Shown: in pieces, positions 1 through 5,260 of the stretch
Layout of the letters: every line of letters starts with the position of its first letter
Numbering within the stretch: position 1 is the stretch's first letter
Assembly (NCBI GenBank): GCA_003135995.1
Contig: PNBM01000231.1
Coordinates: forward strand, 5,800 to 11,059
From: Ignavibacteriota bacterium
GTDB lineage: Bacteria > Bacteroidota > Ignavibacteria > Tepidaquicellales > Tepidaquicellaceae
Length of the DNA stretch: 5,260 bases
Direction: 5' to 3'
Position numbers and translations under genes: made by a program
The notes under the pieces: generated by a model
The model's input: the letters and a program-made list of their open reading frames with translations, nothing else
Database searches by the model: none
What the model was told of the DNA's origin: nothing

Positions 1-528
1 GGGATATCCGAGCTCAAGCATCTTCGCAACCTTATCGAAAGCTTCACCTGCAGCATCATCTATAGTAGTACCAAGTATTTCATGTTCGAAAAAATCTTTA
101 ACATGGATTAAAAGTGTATGTCCTCCGGATACAATAAGAGATATAAACGGAAATTCCGGTTTATTATCAGTTATAAATGATGAATAAATATGTGCCTGTA
201 TATGATTTACAGGTACGAAAGGTTTTCTTAATGAAACCGCTATGGATTTTGCATAGTTTAATCCGATAAGAAGTGCACCTATGAGACCGGGTTCAGATGT
301 TGCCGCAATCAAATCAACATCATTAATAGTAATCCCGCTTTCTGAAACTGCATTTTCTGTAAGCTCAACAATTTTGTTCAAATGTTCGCGTGATGCTATT
401 TCAGGAACTACGCCGCCAAATTCAGAGTGAAATAACTGTGATAATATTACGTTTGATAATACTTTATCATTATTTAACACCGCAACTGAAGTTTCATCAC
501 AAGATGTTTCGAAAGCTAAGGTTATCAT
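1..528 (-). CDS. tsaD: TsaD, tRNA N6-adenosine threonylcarbamoyltransferase (N-terminal 176 residues, cut by the window edge)
   Basis: TsaD transfers the threonylcarbamoyl group from TC-AMP to A37 of ANN-decoding tRNAs (t6A), working in the cytoplasm with TsaB and TsaE. The reading frame starts at ATG 528-526 and stays open to base 1, giving 176 residues of a protein usually about 330-345 long. Family signatures are visible in order: MITLAFETSCDETSVAVL (1-18, ASKHA-type nucleotide-binding start), SEFGGVVPEIASREH (35-49), EPGLIGALLIG (79-89), the metal-binding NHIQAH with H109 and H113, VSGGHT (133-138), and LGTTIDDAAGEAFDKVAKML (152-171). One oddity: residue 79 is Glu where the family normally has Gly (GPGL). 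No Shine-Dalgarno sequence precedes the start. The next gene diverges from it across 41 bp. Identification is near certain; the C-terminal half lies outside the window. Confidence 0.97.
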   Translation of the reverse strand, partial: MITLAFETSCDETSVAVLNNDKVLSNVILSQLFHSEFGGVVPEIASREHLNKIVELTENAVSESGITINDVDLIAATSEPGLIGALLIGLNYAKSIAVSLRKPFVPVNHIQAHIYSSFITDNKPEFPFISLIVSGGHTLLIHVKDFFEHEILGTTIDDAAGEAFDKVAKMLELGYP

Positions 529-569
529 ATACTATTGAAGTTTTTAATTATTAAAATTAATTTGAATGT
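529..569. promoter_or_regulatory. 41-bp divergent intergenic region between tsaD and the secreted-protein gene, candidate promoter
   Basis: Both flanking genes start outward from this very AT-rich 41-bp gap, so any promoter for either must lie here or inside the opposing gene. For the rightward gene, TTG at 535-537 and TTAATTTG at 557-564 resemble the Bacteroidota -33 (TTG) and -7 (TAnnTTTG) elements, with one mismatch in the -7 box and 19 bp between them. That would place the transcription start within a few bases of the ATG at 570, giving an almost leaderless mRNA. In sequence this AT-rich, such matches arise easily by chance, so this is a weak call. Confidence 0.25.
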
Positions 570-1841
570 ATGAATAAATATATATCAAAATTTTTGCTTT
601 TATTCATATTTTTTTGTTCATCCGTTGATGCGCAAACAAAATTGCTGATTCCGATGGAATCAAATATCCAGACGAATCACTTAAAAGCTTACGGAATTGC
701 ATACAGGCATTTATTGGGAGGGCGCGAACTTGACTGGCTTTTGAATTACAGGGGCGGCTCATTTATGTTTGCATATTCACAGTCTCTTGAAAATGAATGC
801 AAGGAGAAAGAAGTTTACTACGAATTATTAGACGGTACAAAAACGGCGCAGGTCTATGCAGAAGTGAAAGATGAAAAGAACAATATGGATGTGGTGAGGT
901 TAGAGAAAGTCGCAAAGATTGCTGTATACGTCCCGCCAAATGCATTACCGTGGGATGATGCCGTAAGGCTTGTTCTTGAATATGCCGAAATTCCATATGA
1001 TAAACTCTGGGATGAAGAGGTGCTGTCAGGAAAACTTAAACAATACGACTGGATTCATTTGCATCACGAAGATTTTTCAGGGCAATACGGAAAATTTTAT
1101 GCAACCTATGGAACTGCATTATGGTACATTACACAAAAAGCTACAAATGAGGCTATGGCACTGAAACTCGGCTTTAAAAAAGTTTCACAATTAAAACTTG
1201 CTGTTGTAAAGAAATTAAATGAATATATTGCGAACGGTGGATTTCTGTTTGCAATGTGTTCCGCTACCGATACATACGATATAGCTCTCGCAGTTCAGTA
1301 TACGGATATTTGTGATGTAATGTATGACGGAGACCCGCAGGACCCGGATGCAAACAATAAACTCGATTTCGCAGATTGCATAGCTTTTCAGAATTTTCAA
1401 ATCGAGATGAATCCTTATTTATATAAATACTCTAATATAGATATCACGCAGGATTTACTTTTCGTCGGTCAAAATAATGATTATTTCAAATTAGTTGATT
1501 TTTCCGCCAAGTATGACCCTGTGCCTACAATGCTTACACAGGACCATACTGCATTAATCAAAGGATTTATGGGACAAACGAGTGGTTTTCATAAACAATT
1601 TTTAAAGAAAAATGTGACAATTTTAGGTATGAATGAAGGCACGGATTTTGTGAAATATATTCATGGGAATTATGGCAAAGGTACTTTCACTTTTCTCGGG
1701 GGACATGACCCTGAAGACTATCAGCACCTGGTAGGCGCTCCTGCTACTAATCTTAATTTATATCAAAATTCTCCGGGATATAGACTGATATTAAATAATG
1801 TCTTATTCCCTGCAGCAAAAAAGAAAAAATTGAAAACATGA
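570..1841 (+). CDS. Secreted conserved protein of unknown function, GATase-like alpha/beta fold suspected
   Basis: A 423-residue protein with a Sec signal peptide (hydrophobic residues 8-16, likely cleavage after VDA at 21, mature end QTKLLIP). The ATG at 570 is the only sensible start; an ATG at 566 meets a stop at once. Strongly patterned blocks are IQTNHLKAYGIAYRHL (33-48), LDWLLNYRGGSF (54-65), KIAVYVPPNALPWDDAVRL (116-134), YDWIHLHHEDFSGQYGKFYA (159-178), NGGFLFAMCSATDTYDIA (222-239), FDGDP-like YDGDPQDPD (252-260) and YGKGTFTFLGGHDPED (368-383). I recall close homologues in Bacteroidota and Ignavibacteria carrying the automatic name 'asparagine synthetase B'. That name is not supported: there is no N-terminal catalytic Cys and no ATP-pyrophosphatase SGGxDS loop. 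The order of strands and helices, with C230 after a strand and H379/E382 near the end, instead suggests a class I glutamine-amidotransferase-like fold (inference). It acts outside the cytoplasm. GC reaches about 50% locally, above its neighbours. Confidence 0.88.
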   Translation: MNKYISKFLLLFIFFCSSVDAQTKLLIPMESNIQTNHLKAYGIAYRHLLGGRELDWLLNYRGGSFMFAYSQSLENECKEKEVYYELLDGTKTAQVYAEVKDEKNNMDVVRLEKVAKIAVYVPPNALPWDDAVRLVLEYAEIPYDKLWDEEVLSGKLKQYDWIHLHHEDFSGQYGKFYATYGTALWYITQKATNEAMALKLGFKKVSQLKLAVVKKLNEYIANGGFLFAMCSATDTYDIALAVQYTDICDVMYDGDPQDPDANNKLDFADCIAFQNFQIEMNPYLYKYSNIDITQDLLFVGQNNDYFKLVDFSAKYDPVPTMLTQDHTALIKGFMGQTSGFHKQFLKKNVTILGMNEGTDFVKYIHGNYGKGTFTFLGGHDPEDYQHLVGAPATNLNLYQNSPGYRLILNNVLFPAAKKKKLKT

Positions 1842-1906
1842 AAGATGGAATATATTTATATAATAAGGTAATATATTTTTCAGAGAATAATTAATTATAT
1901 TAATTG

Positions 1907-2803
1907 ATGAACAATCTTTTGAAATGTGTTCTGATGATTTTTACATTTTTGTATTTCTCCTGTGGAGAAGACGAAAATGATTTGCAGAATAAATTCATAA
2001 AAGATGATTATGGTAATATATTTTCGACGGATTCACTTCCCAAAAGGATTATCTCTTTAGCTCCTAATTTAACGGAATGCCTGTATGCGATTGGAGCGGA
2101 CTCACTATTAGTGGGAGTAACAAATTATTGTGATTATCCGCCGCAGGCTAAAACAAAAACCAAAATAGGAGGAATACTTGACCCTAATTATGAAATAATG
2201 ACATCATTGAAACCTGATGTCATTTTATTAACTACGGAAGGCAATCCTAAAAATATTTATTTTTCGCTGAAAAATTACAATTTTAAGGTTTTTGTAACAA
2301 ATCCGGGCGATATTAACGGAGTTTCAAATACAATTCTAAACTTAGGCAAACTAACCGGAAAATTTAAAACTGCTGAGGACATTTCTAATATTATACTTGC
2401 TAAAAAAAGGGTATTTGAATTAATGAATAAGGATATCGTAAGGAAAAAATGTTTATTGCTTATTTCATTATCCCCGTTTATAACAGTAAATAAATTTACT
2501 TATATTAATGAGATTATAGAATTATCCGGACTGGATAATTTATATAAAGACGAAATTAATTCTTATCCTATGATTAATTACGAAAGTGTTATAGAAAAAA
2601 ATCCTGATTATTTATTAATCTCGGTTGATACAGGCAATACAAATTTAATTAATGACTACAAGCAAAAATTAAACACAGAACTGAACGCTACAAATGCAGT
2701 TAAAAAAAATAAAATATTTTTTATTGATGAAAACCTTCTCTCGAGACCCGGACCACGTGTCATAGAATGCATAGACAAAATAAGAAAATATTTATCAGGA
2801 TAA
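1907..2803 (+). CDS. BtuF-type periplasmic/surface substrate-binding lipoprotein (cobalamin or related metal chelate uptake)
   Basis: A 298-residue lipoprotein of the Peripla_BP_2 (PF01497) family, the binding component of ABC importers for vitamin B12, haem or siderophores. I place the start at ATG 1907; a TTG just before it is in frame but gives no better leader. The N-terminus has a short hydrophobic stretch ending LYFSC (15-19), a loose lipobox with lipidation expected at C19, followed by acidic GEDEND. Family marks: RIISLAPNLTECLYAIGA (47-64), VGVTNYCDYPPQAK (69-82) and KIGG (86-89), LKPDVILLT (101-109), YINEIIELSGLDNLY (199-213) and RPGPRVIECIDKI (280-292) near the C-terminus. The CDYPP and RPGPR blocks favour a cobalamin-type binder, but the ligand is not proven. 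It lies 65 bp after the previous gene in the same direction, possibly co-transcribed. No permease or ATPase gene follows within the window, and no cobalamin riboswitch is seen upstream. Confidence 0.88.
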   Translation: MNNLLKCVLMIFTFLYFSCGEDENDLQNKFIKDDYGNIFSTDSLPKRIISLAPNLTECLYAIGADSLLVGVTNYCDYPPQAKTKTKIGGILDPNYEIMTSLKPDVILLTTEGNPKNIYFSLKNYNFKVFVTNPGDINGVSNTILNLGKLTGKFKTAEDISNIILAKKRVFELMNKDIVRKKCLLLISLSPFITVNKFTYINEIIELSGLDNLYKDEINSYPMINYESVIEKNPDYLLISVDTGNTNLINDYKQKLNTELNATNAVKKNKIFFIDENLLSRPGPRVIECIDKIRKYLSG

Positions 2804-2825
2804 ATTTTATTATTCCGTTTATCCT
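2797..2825. terminator. Hairpin over the stop codon of the BtuF-like gene, candidate (bidirectional) terminator
   Basis: AGGATAAA (2797-2804) pairs perfectly with TTTATCCT (2818-2825) around a 13-base loop. The left arm contains the TAA stop of the lipoprotein gene. The sequence after it on the plus strand is T-rich (TTCAGTTTTCTCC), and on the minus strand the flank is also T-rich, so it could stop transcription from both sides. The stem has only two G-C pairs and no clean T-run, so it is a weak intrinsic terminator at best. A competing small hairpin, TTTATC-AG-GATAAA (2791-2804), overlaps it. Confidence 0.35.
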
Positions 2826-3173
2826 TCAGTTTTCTCCTTATTATTCTTCATACCTGAAATTTCTTTTAAAATATTCCTTAAAATATATCCTGTATTCCAT
2901 TAAATTACGATTAGCGTTATATTAGTATTTCTGAGCATCCATAAAAATTATATAATGTAGAAATTTCGTTAATGCGTTATTTAGATTGGATATTGCGAAA
3001 TTGCGGGAAAAACAATAACCCTTATTATGCGTTTATTTGAACAATTTTAAACATATAAAACTATATATAATATAGTTTGGGATATATTTATTCATCCCGC
3101 TACTTATAGAATAATTAAATATAATCAATAAACGATATATAACAAAAACGACATTTATTCTGAATTTAGAAAG
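2819..3173 (-). pseudogene. Possible remnant of a membrane-protein gene, broken by stops and a frame change
   Basis: Read on the minus strand, one frame from 3173 to 2925 has 82 sense codons with a single TAA (3033-3035). It encodes hydrophobic, protein-like sequence such as INVVFVIYRLLIIFNYSI, then after the stop FSRNFAISNLNNALTKFLHY. The frame ends at 2922. In another frame, 2899-2819 encodes 26 residues ending in an ordinary-looking lysine-rich tail (GYILRNILKEISG, then MKNNKEKTEG and TAA). That stop falls inside the hairpin shared with the convergent BtuF-like gene, which is where a real convergent gene would be expected to end. In sequence this AT-rich, about one stop per 10-12 codons is expected, so the run is suggestive but not conclusive; T-rich strands read as hydrophobic protein in any case. 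No family is recognised. Confidence 0.3.
3003..3100. other. Two adjacent hairpins enclosed by a GC-rich long-range pairing, possible structured RNA or DNA element
   Basis: GCGGGA (3003-3008) is the exact reverse complement of TCCCGC (3095-3100), and these are among the most GC-rich words in the gene-free stretch. Between them lies a perfect 9-bp hairpin, AAACTATAT-ATA-ATATAGTTT (3058-3078), directly followed by GGGAT (3079-3083) pairing with ATCCC (3094-3098). The second hairpin and the outer pairing compete for bases 3095-3098, so they would be alternative folds. It overlaps the candidate gene relic on the minus strand, so one of the two readings may be wrong. No known RNA family is recognised. 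Confidence 0.25.
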
Positions 3174-3221
3174 TTATGAATCTCCGGTTTTCGAATCATA
3201 AAATTTATTACTAAATAAATT

Positions 3222-3533
3222 GAACTATTATGATAGCTATGAAGTTATAACTACTTCAATCGAAATACAGATGCTTGGAAAATGATGAATTGAAAAATGT
3301 TTACGATGAAAAATAAAATGAACTTATGAGATTTAAAAAGAGTTTATAGTGAAAGTACTTTGAAATAAAAATTGAACTTACAAGAAAAATAAGTATTATT
3401 TTAAAAACGAATTTAAGCAAAATGTTTGAACTAATAAGAAGTAATAAGAGTTTTTAAAAAGAATTATAAAAAATATAGAGAACTTAGACGTCTTGTAATG
3501 GGTTCTAAAAAAGATAAAAAATAAAAAAATGAT
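3222..3533. repeat. Array of about six diverged 48-54 bp tandem repeats
   Basis: Units beginning GAACTTA or close variants start at 3222 (GAACTAT), 3270 (GATGCTT, poor), 3320, 3374, 3428 (GAACTAA) and 3480, spaced 48, 50, 54, 54 and 52 bases. The units at 3320 and 3428 agree at 23 of their first 29 positions without gaps (both contain AAGAGTTT). The units at 3374 and 3428 align through their length with small gaps, sharing GAACT, AAGAA, AATAAG, TTTTAAAAA and GAATT. The 3222 and 3320 units share an ACTT...GAAATA tail. The exact 54-base spacing of the three middle units keeps a plus-strand frame (18 codons) in which GAA CTN ANN AGA recurs, so the array could be a decayed repeat-protein gene; it could equally be a non-coding minisatellite. 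Low complexity inflates similarity, hence moderate confidence. Confidence 0.5.
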
Positions 3534-4012
3534 AAAATCAATACTCCATCGGTCAAATCCAATCAGCAATATCGATTATTTATCGATGAGAAATTAAAAG
3601 TAAAAATTGTTCTTTGTTATACAATAAGATTTTAAAATGATGACTAAAAAAAGGAAAAGGTAATTGATTATTTTTATTAAAAGATTTTATTCTAATATCG
3701 CGTGCATTTATAATCAGGAAAGAAACTTATTATCAGGAAGAATCAGGAATGTGTAACAATTAAATGTTATTGTCTAATGGGGAGAATGAGCAAGAAAAAA
3801 GCAAGGATATAAATAGCTGTTCATATAGTAAAGTAAATGAAAGAATTATCACATACGAAAATAAAAAATGAAATTGCTCCGGGAATAAACTGTGCAAAAA
3901 TATCTGTATGATTTCATTTCTCTCCTAATTTAAATAAATAATTAGTTCAAAAAGGTTTCTCTAAATAAAATTATTAATTCTCAATAATATCTGGTATAAA
4001 TATAAATAATTG

Positions 4013-4034
4013 TAATGATAAAATAATATCATTA
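4013..4034. promoter_or_regulatory. Perfect palindrome TAATGATA-6 nt-TATCATTA, candidate operator upstream of the TPR-barrel gene
   Basis: An inverted repeat with two exact 8-base arms and a 6-base centre (AAATAA), ending 112 bases before the ATG at 4147. A 22-bp dyad of this shape fits a dimeric repressor site, or a weak RNA hairpin if the gene has a long leader. No recognisable promoter boxes could be fixed beside it because the surroundings are about 90% A+T (6 G/C in 4021-4080). Chance dyads are common in such sequence, so the regulatory reading is an inference. Confidence 0.3.
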
Positions 4035-4146
4035 AAAATTTAAAAAATTATAAAGCGTTTAGACATAAATATATTTAAAAAAATAAATATGAATTACAGG
4101 ACTGGAACGAAATTAATAACGATAAAAAATAATCAAAAAATCAAAA

Positions 4147-5260
4147 ATGAAAATTGAAATGAACAAAATTTCTAAAATCTTAAAATATAAAATAATAAAA
4201 TTAATATTAATTATTTTATTATCGTTCTCTCTAAATAAAAGTACAGTTCAGGCTCAGGATTATGACAGTAAGCTGGATATTGCTTACAACTGTCTTAACT
4301 CAGGAAAAACAACTGAAGCTATAGAAATATTTGAAGATTATTTGAAATCATATTCAACTAATTATTCAATATACCTTCAGGTCGCTTATCTTTATAAACA
4401 GAACGGCAATAAAGATAAAGCAAAGGAATATTTTAATATTGTATCTTTAAATTCGAAAATCCCGGTAGAAGTCGAGACTGCAAATACCGAACTCGAATAC
4501 ATTAAAGCAGCAAGCGAACAATCTCAAGTTGTAAATCCGGATGAAGATGAACTTAGTCGTGGATATGATTATATAAACAAGAAGGATTATTATAATGCAA
4601 TTATTGTATTTGAAGATTATAAAACTAAACATCGTGACGACACGAAAATATATATACAGCTTGGATATTTATATAGTCAGTTAAATAATTACAGAAAAGC
4701 TCTGGATAATTTTCAATTTGTAGAGGCGTTTTCAAAAAATCAGGATGAAATAGATAAATCAAGGATGGCAAAGTATTATTTAAAAGATTTAATCACTGAA
4801 TCTTCACCGCGTTCAACTTCTCTTTATTTTTATAACGTTTTCGATTCACATTATTCGAATTATATATCGAACTTTACAGGACATCTTAATTTTAAAGCAC
4901 TAAAGAATTTATATACAGGATTTTATGTGGACGCTTACATGGATTCAAAATCAACTAAAGGAAATATTTTAAATGACAGGTATCTTGAAGGTGGCGGATT
5001 TTTAAAATATAAGATATCTGAAAATATAGGATTTGAATTCAGAACCGGTTATGTCCGGGAAATTGATTTTGATAAAACAGGTATAAATTTTAAACCTATT
5101 TTTTACATGGGTACGCGCATCGGAAATCCTGCTTTTTATTTGAGCAGGAAAAATCCGAAAACAGATTATTTCTATGCTGATGTATTTTCTTCCGAATTAT
5201 ATGATTATAAATTCAGAAATTTATTCGGTCAGCTTCAGCTAAAAGAAGTTATGAGATACC
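4147..5260 (+). CDS. Secreted TPR protein with C-terminal outer-membrane beta-barrel (5' part, cut by the window edge)
   Basis: The frame opens at ATG 4147 and runs to the edge: 371 codons seen, no stop. A second in-frame ATG at 4159 is an equally possible start; neither has a Shine-Dalgarno sequence. The N-terminus is a Sec signal peptide (basic KISKILKYKIIK, hydrophobic LILIILLSFSL at 19-29, likely cleavage after VQA at 36). Residues 46-99 and 139-192 are two copies of a paired-TPR module (20 of 54 positions identical, for example IFEDYLKSY / VFEDYKTKH and YLQVAYLYKQ / YIQLGYLYSQ). From about 222 on, alternating polar/aromatic strands such as LYFYNVFDSHYSNY, LYTGFYVDAYMD and YLEGGGFLKYKISENIGFEF suggest an outer-membrane barrel. 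TPR plus barrel is the layout of exopolysaccharide-export proteins BcsC, PgaA, NfrA and YaiO; the GGGxxxYK block fits the NfrA/YaiO side. The substrate is unknown and no glycosyltransferase gene is in view. Row GC is about 25%, lower than tsaD. Confidence 0.82.
   Translation, partial: MKIEMNKISKILKYKIIKLILIILLSFSLNKSTVQAQDYDSKLDIAYNCLNSGKTTEAIEIFEDYLKSYSTNYSIYLQVAYLYKQNGNKDKAKEYFNIVSLNSKIPVEVETANTELEYIKAASEQSQVVNPDEDELSRGYDYINKKDYYNAIIVFEDYKTKHRDDTKIYIQLGYLYSQLNNYRKALDNFQFVEAFSKNQDEIDKSRMAKYYLKDLITESSPRSTSLYFYNVFDSHYSNYISNFTGHLNFKALKNLYTGFYVDAYMDSKSTKGNILNDRYLEGGGFLKYKISENIGFEFRTGYVREIDFDKTGINFKPIFYMGTRIGNPAFYLSRKNPKTDYFYADVFSSELYDYKFRNLFGQLQLKEVMRY

Larger units (their letters stand above)
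2804..4146. other. Gene-free, extremely AT-rich 1.3-kb stretch with repeats, hairpins and possible gene relics
   Basis: No reading frame here looks like an intact gene on either strand. Hand-counted 60-base rows give about 10-22% GC (6/60 at 4021-4080, 10/60 at 3361-3420, 13/60 at 3301-3360), against 24/60 in a tsaD row and 30/60 in a row of the secreted-protein gene. From about 3230 to 3900 the plus strand is purine-rich. Besides the parts listed separately there are small inverted repeats: ATCGAT-TATTT-ATCGAT at 3571-3587, CTAATT...AATTAG at 3925-3945, and TAACA...TGTTA at 3754-3769. ATCAGGAA occurs three times (3713, 3732, 3742). No tRNA, rRNA, CRISPR array or known riboswitch is recognisable. 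It may be an erosion zone left by lost genes or an integration site; the sequence alone does not decide. Confidence 0.7.

Noticed and set aside
1842..1906. TATAAT at 1859-1864 as a promoter for the BtuF-like gene; also a possible cobalamin riboswitch
   Set aside because: No -35 or -33 partner lies at a workable distance and the spacer is almost all A/T. A 65-base spacer without GC-rich helices cannot hold a cobalamin riboswitch.
2841..2900. 19-codon minus-strand open frame beginning ATG at 2900
   Set aside because: It overlaps the candidate relic tail in another frame and is only Phe/Tyr/Lys-rich low-complexity sequence.
3222..3533. CRISPR array
   Set aside because: The repeats are diverged along the whole unit, with no short identical repeats separated by unique spacers and no cas genes.
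3438..3635. Plus-strand frame with one internal TAA, encoding lysine-rich runs ending GSKKDKK
   Set aside because: It has no start codon (two TAA precede it), its lysine richness follows from poly-A composition, and it overlaps the repeat array.
3837..3911. 24-codon plus-strand open frame from ATG 3837, preceded in the same frame by two short open runs back to 3714
   Set aside because: The protein-like run of 63 sense codons is broken by two TAA codons. At this A+T content such runs are expected by chance across six frames, and no family is recognised.
3958..4240. 13-base direct repeat TCTCTAAATAAAA at 3958-3970 and 4228-4240, both reading Ser-Leu-Asn-Lys in the TPR gene's frame
   Set aside because: One such match is about what chance predicts in sequence this AT-rich, and the flanks do not align well. 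It is not enough to claim a duplicated signal-peptide relic.
4447..4632. 61-codon open frame on the minus strand inside the TPR gene
   Set aside because: It lies opposite a clear coding frame with signal peptide and TPR pattern, and its hydrophobic content is a by-product of the A-rich plus strand.

Overview
The window most likely comes from the Bacteroidota/Ignavibacteriota group (FCB lineage). This is inferred from three things: all four gene starts lack a purine-rich Shine-Dalgarno sequence and have AT-rich upstream stretches instead; the secreted protein at 570-1841 belongs to a family I recall from Bacteroidota and Ignavibacteria; and the base composition is low-GC. No 16S rRNA or other species-level marker is present, so the assignment is a lineage guess.

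Left part (1-2803), compact and gene-dense: the N-terminal half of tsaD (tRNA t6A synthesis) runs leftward off the edge. Divergent from it, across only 41 bp, is a secreted alpha/beta protein of unknown function (423 aa) with a possible class I amidotransferase-like Cys/His/Glu set. It is followed after 65 bp, in the same direction, by a BtuF-type lipoprotein that binds cobalamin or a related metal chelate. The secreted protein and the lipoprotein may share a transcript. No ABC permease or ATPase gene is visible for the lipoprotein.

Middle part (2804-4146), 1.3 kb with no intact gene and roughly 10-25% GC in hand-counted rows (genes mostly 25-50%). It is not featureless. It contains a hairpin over the btuF-like stop codon, a minus-strand run of broken but protein-like reading frame (candidate relic of a membrane protein gene), a pair of adjacent hairpins closed by a GC-rich long-range pairing, an array of about six diverged 48-54 bp tandem repeats (3222-3533), and a perfect 8-bp-arm palindrome about 110 bp before the next gene.

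Right part (4147-5260): the start of a secreted protein with a duplicated TPR module followed by what looks like an outer-membrane beta-barrel. This architecture is seen in exopolysaccharide-export proteins (BcsC/PgaA/NfrA/YaiO type). It runs off the right edge.

Apart from cell-envelope location (secreted protein, lipoprotein, TPR-barrel protein), nothing in the sequence ties the genes into one pathway. I found no clear novel defence or mobile system. The least explained parts are the repeat array and relics in the gene-free stretch, and the uncharacterised secreted enzyme-like protein.
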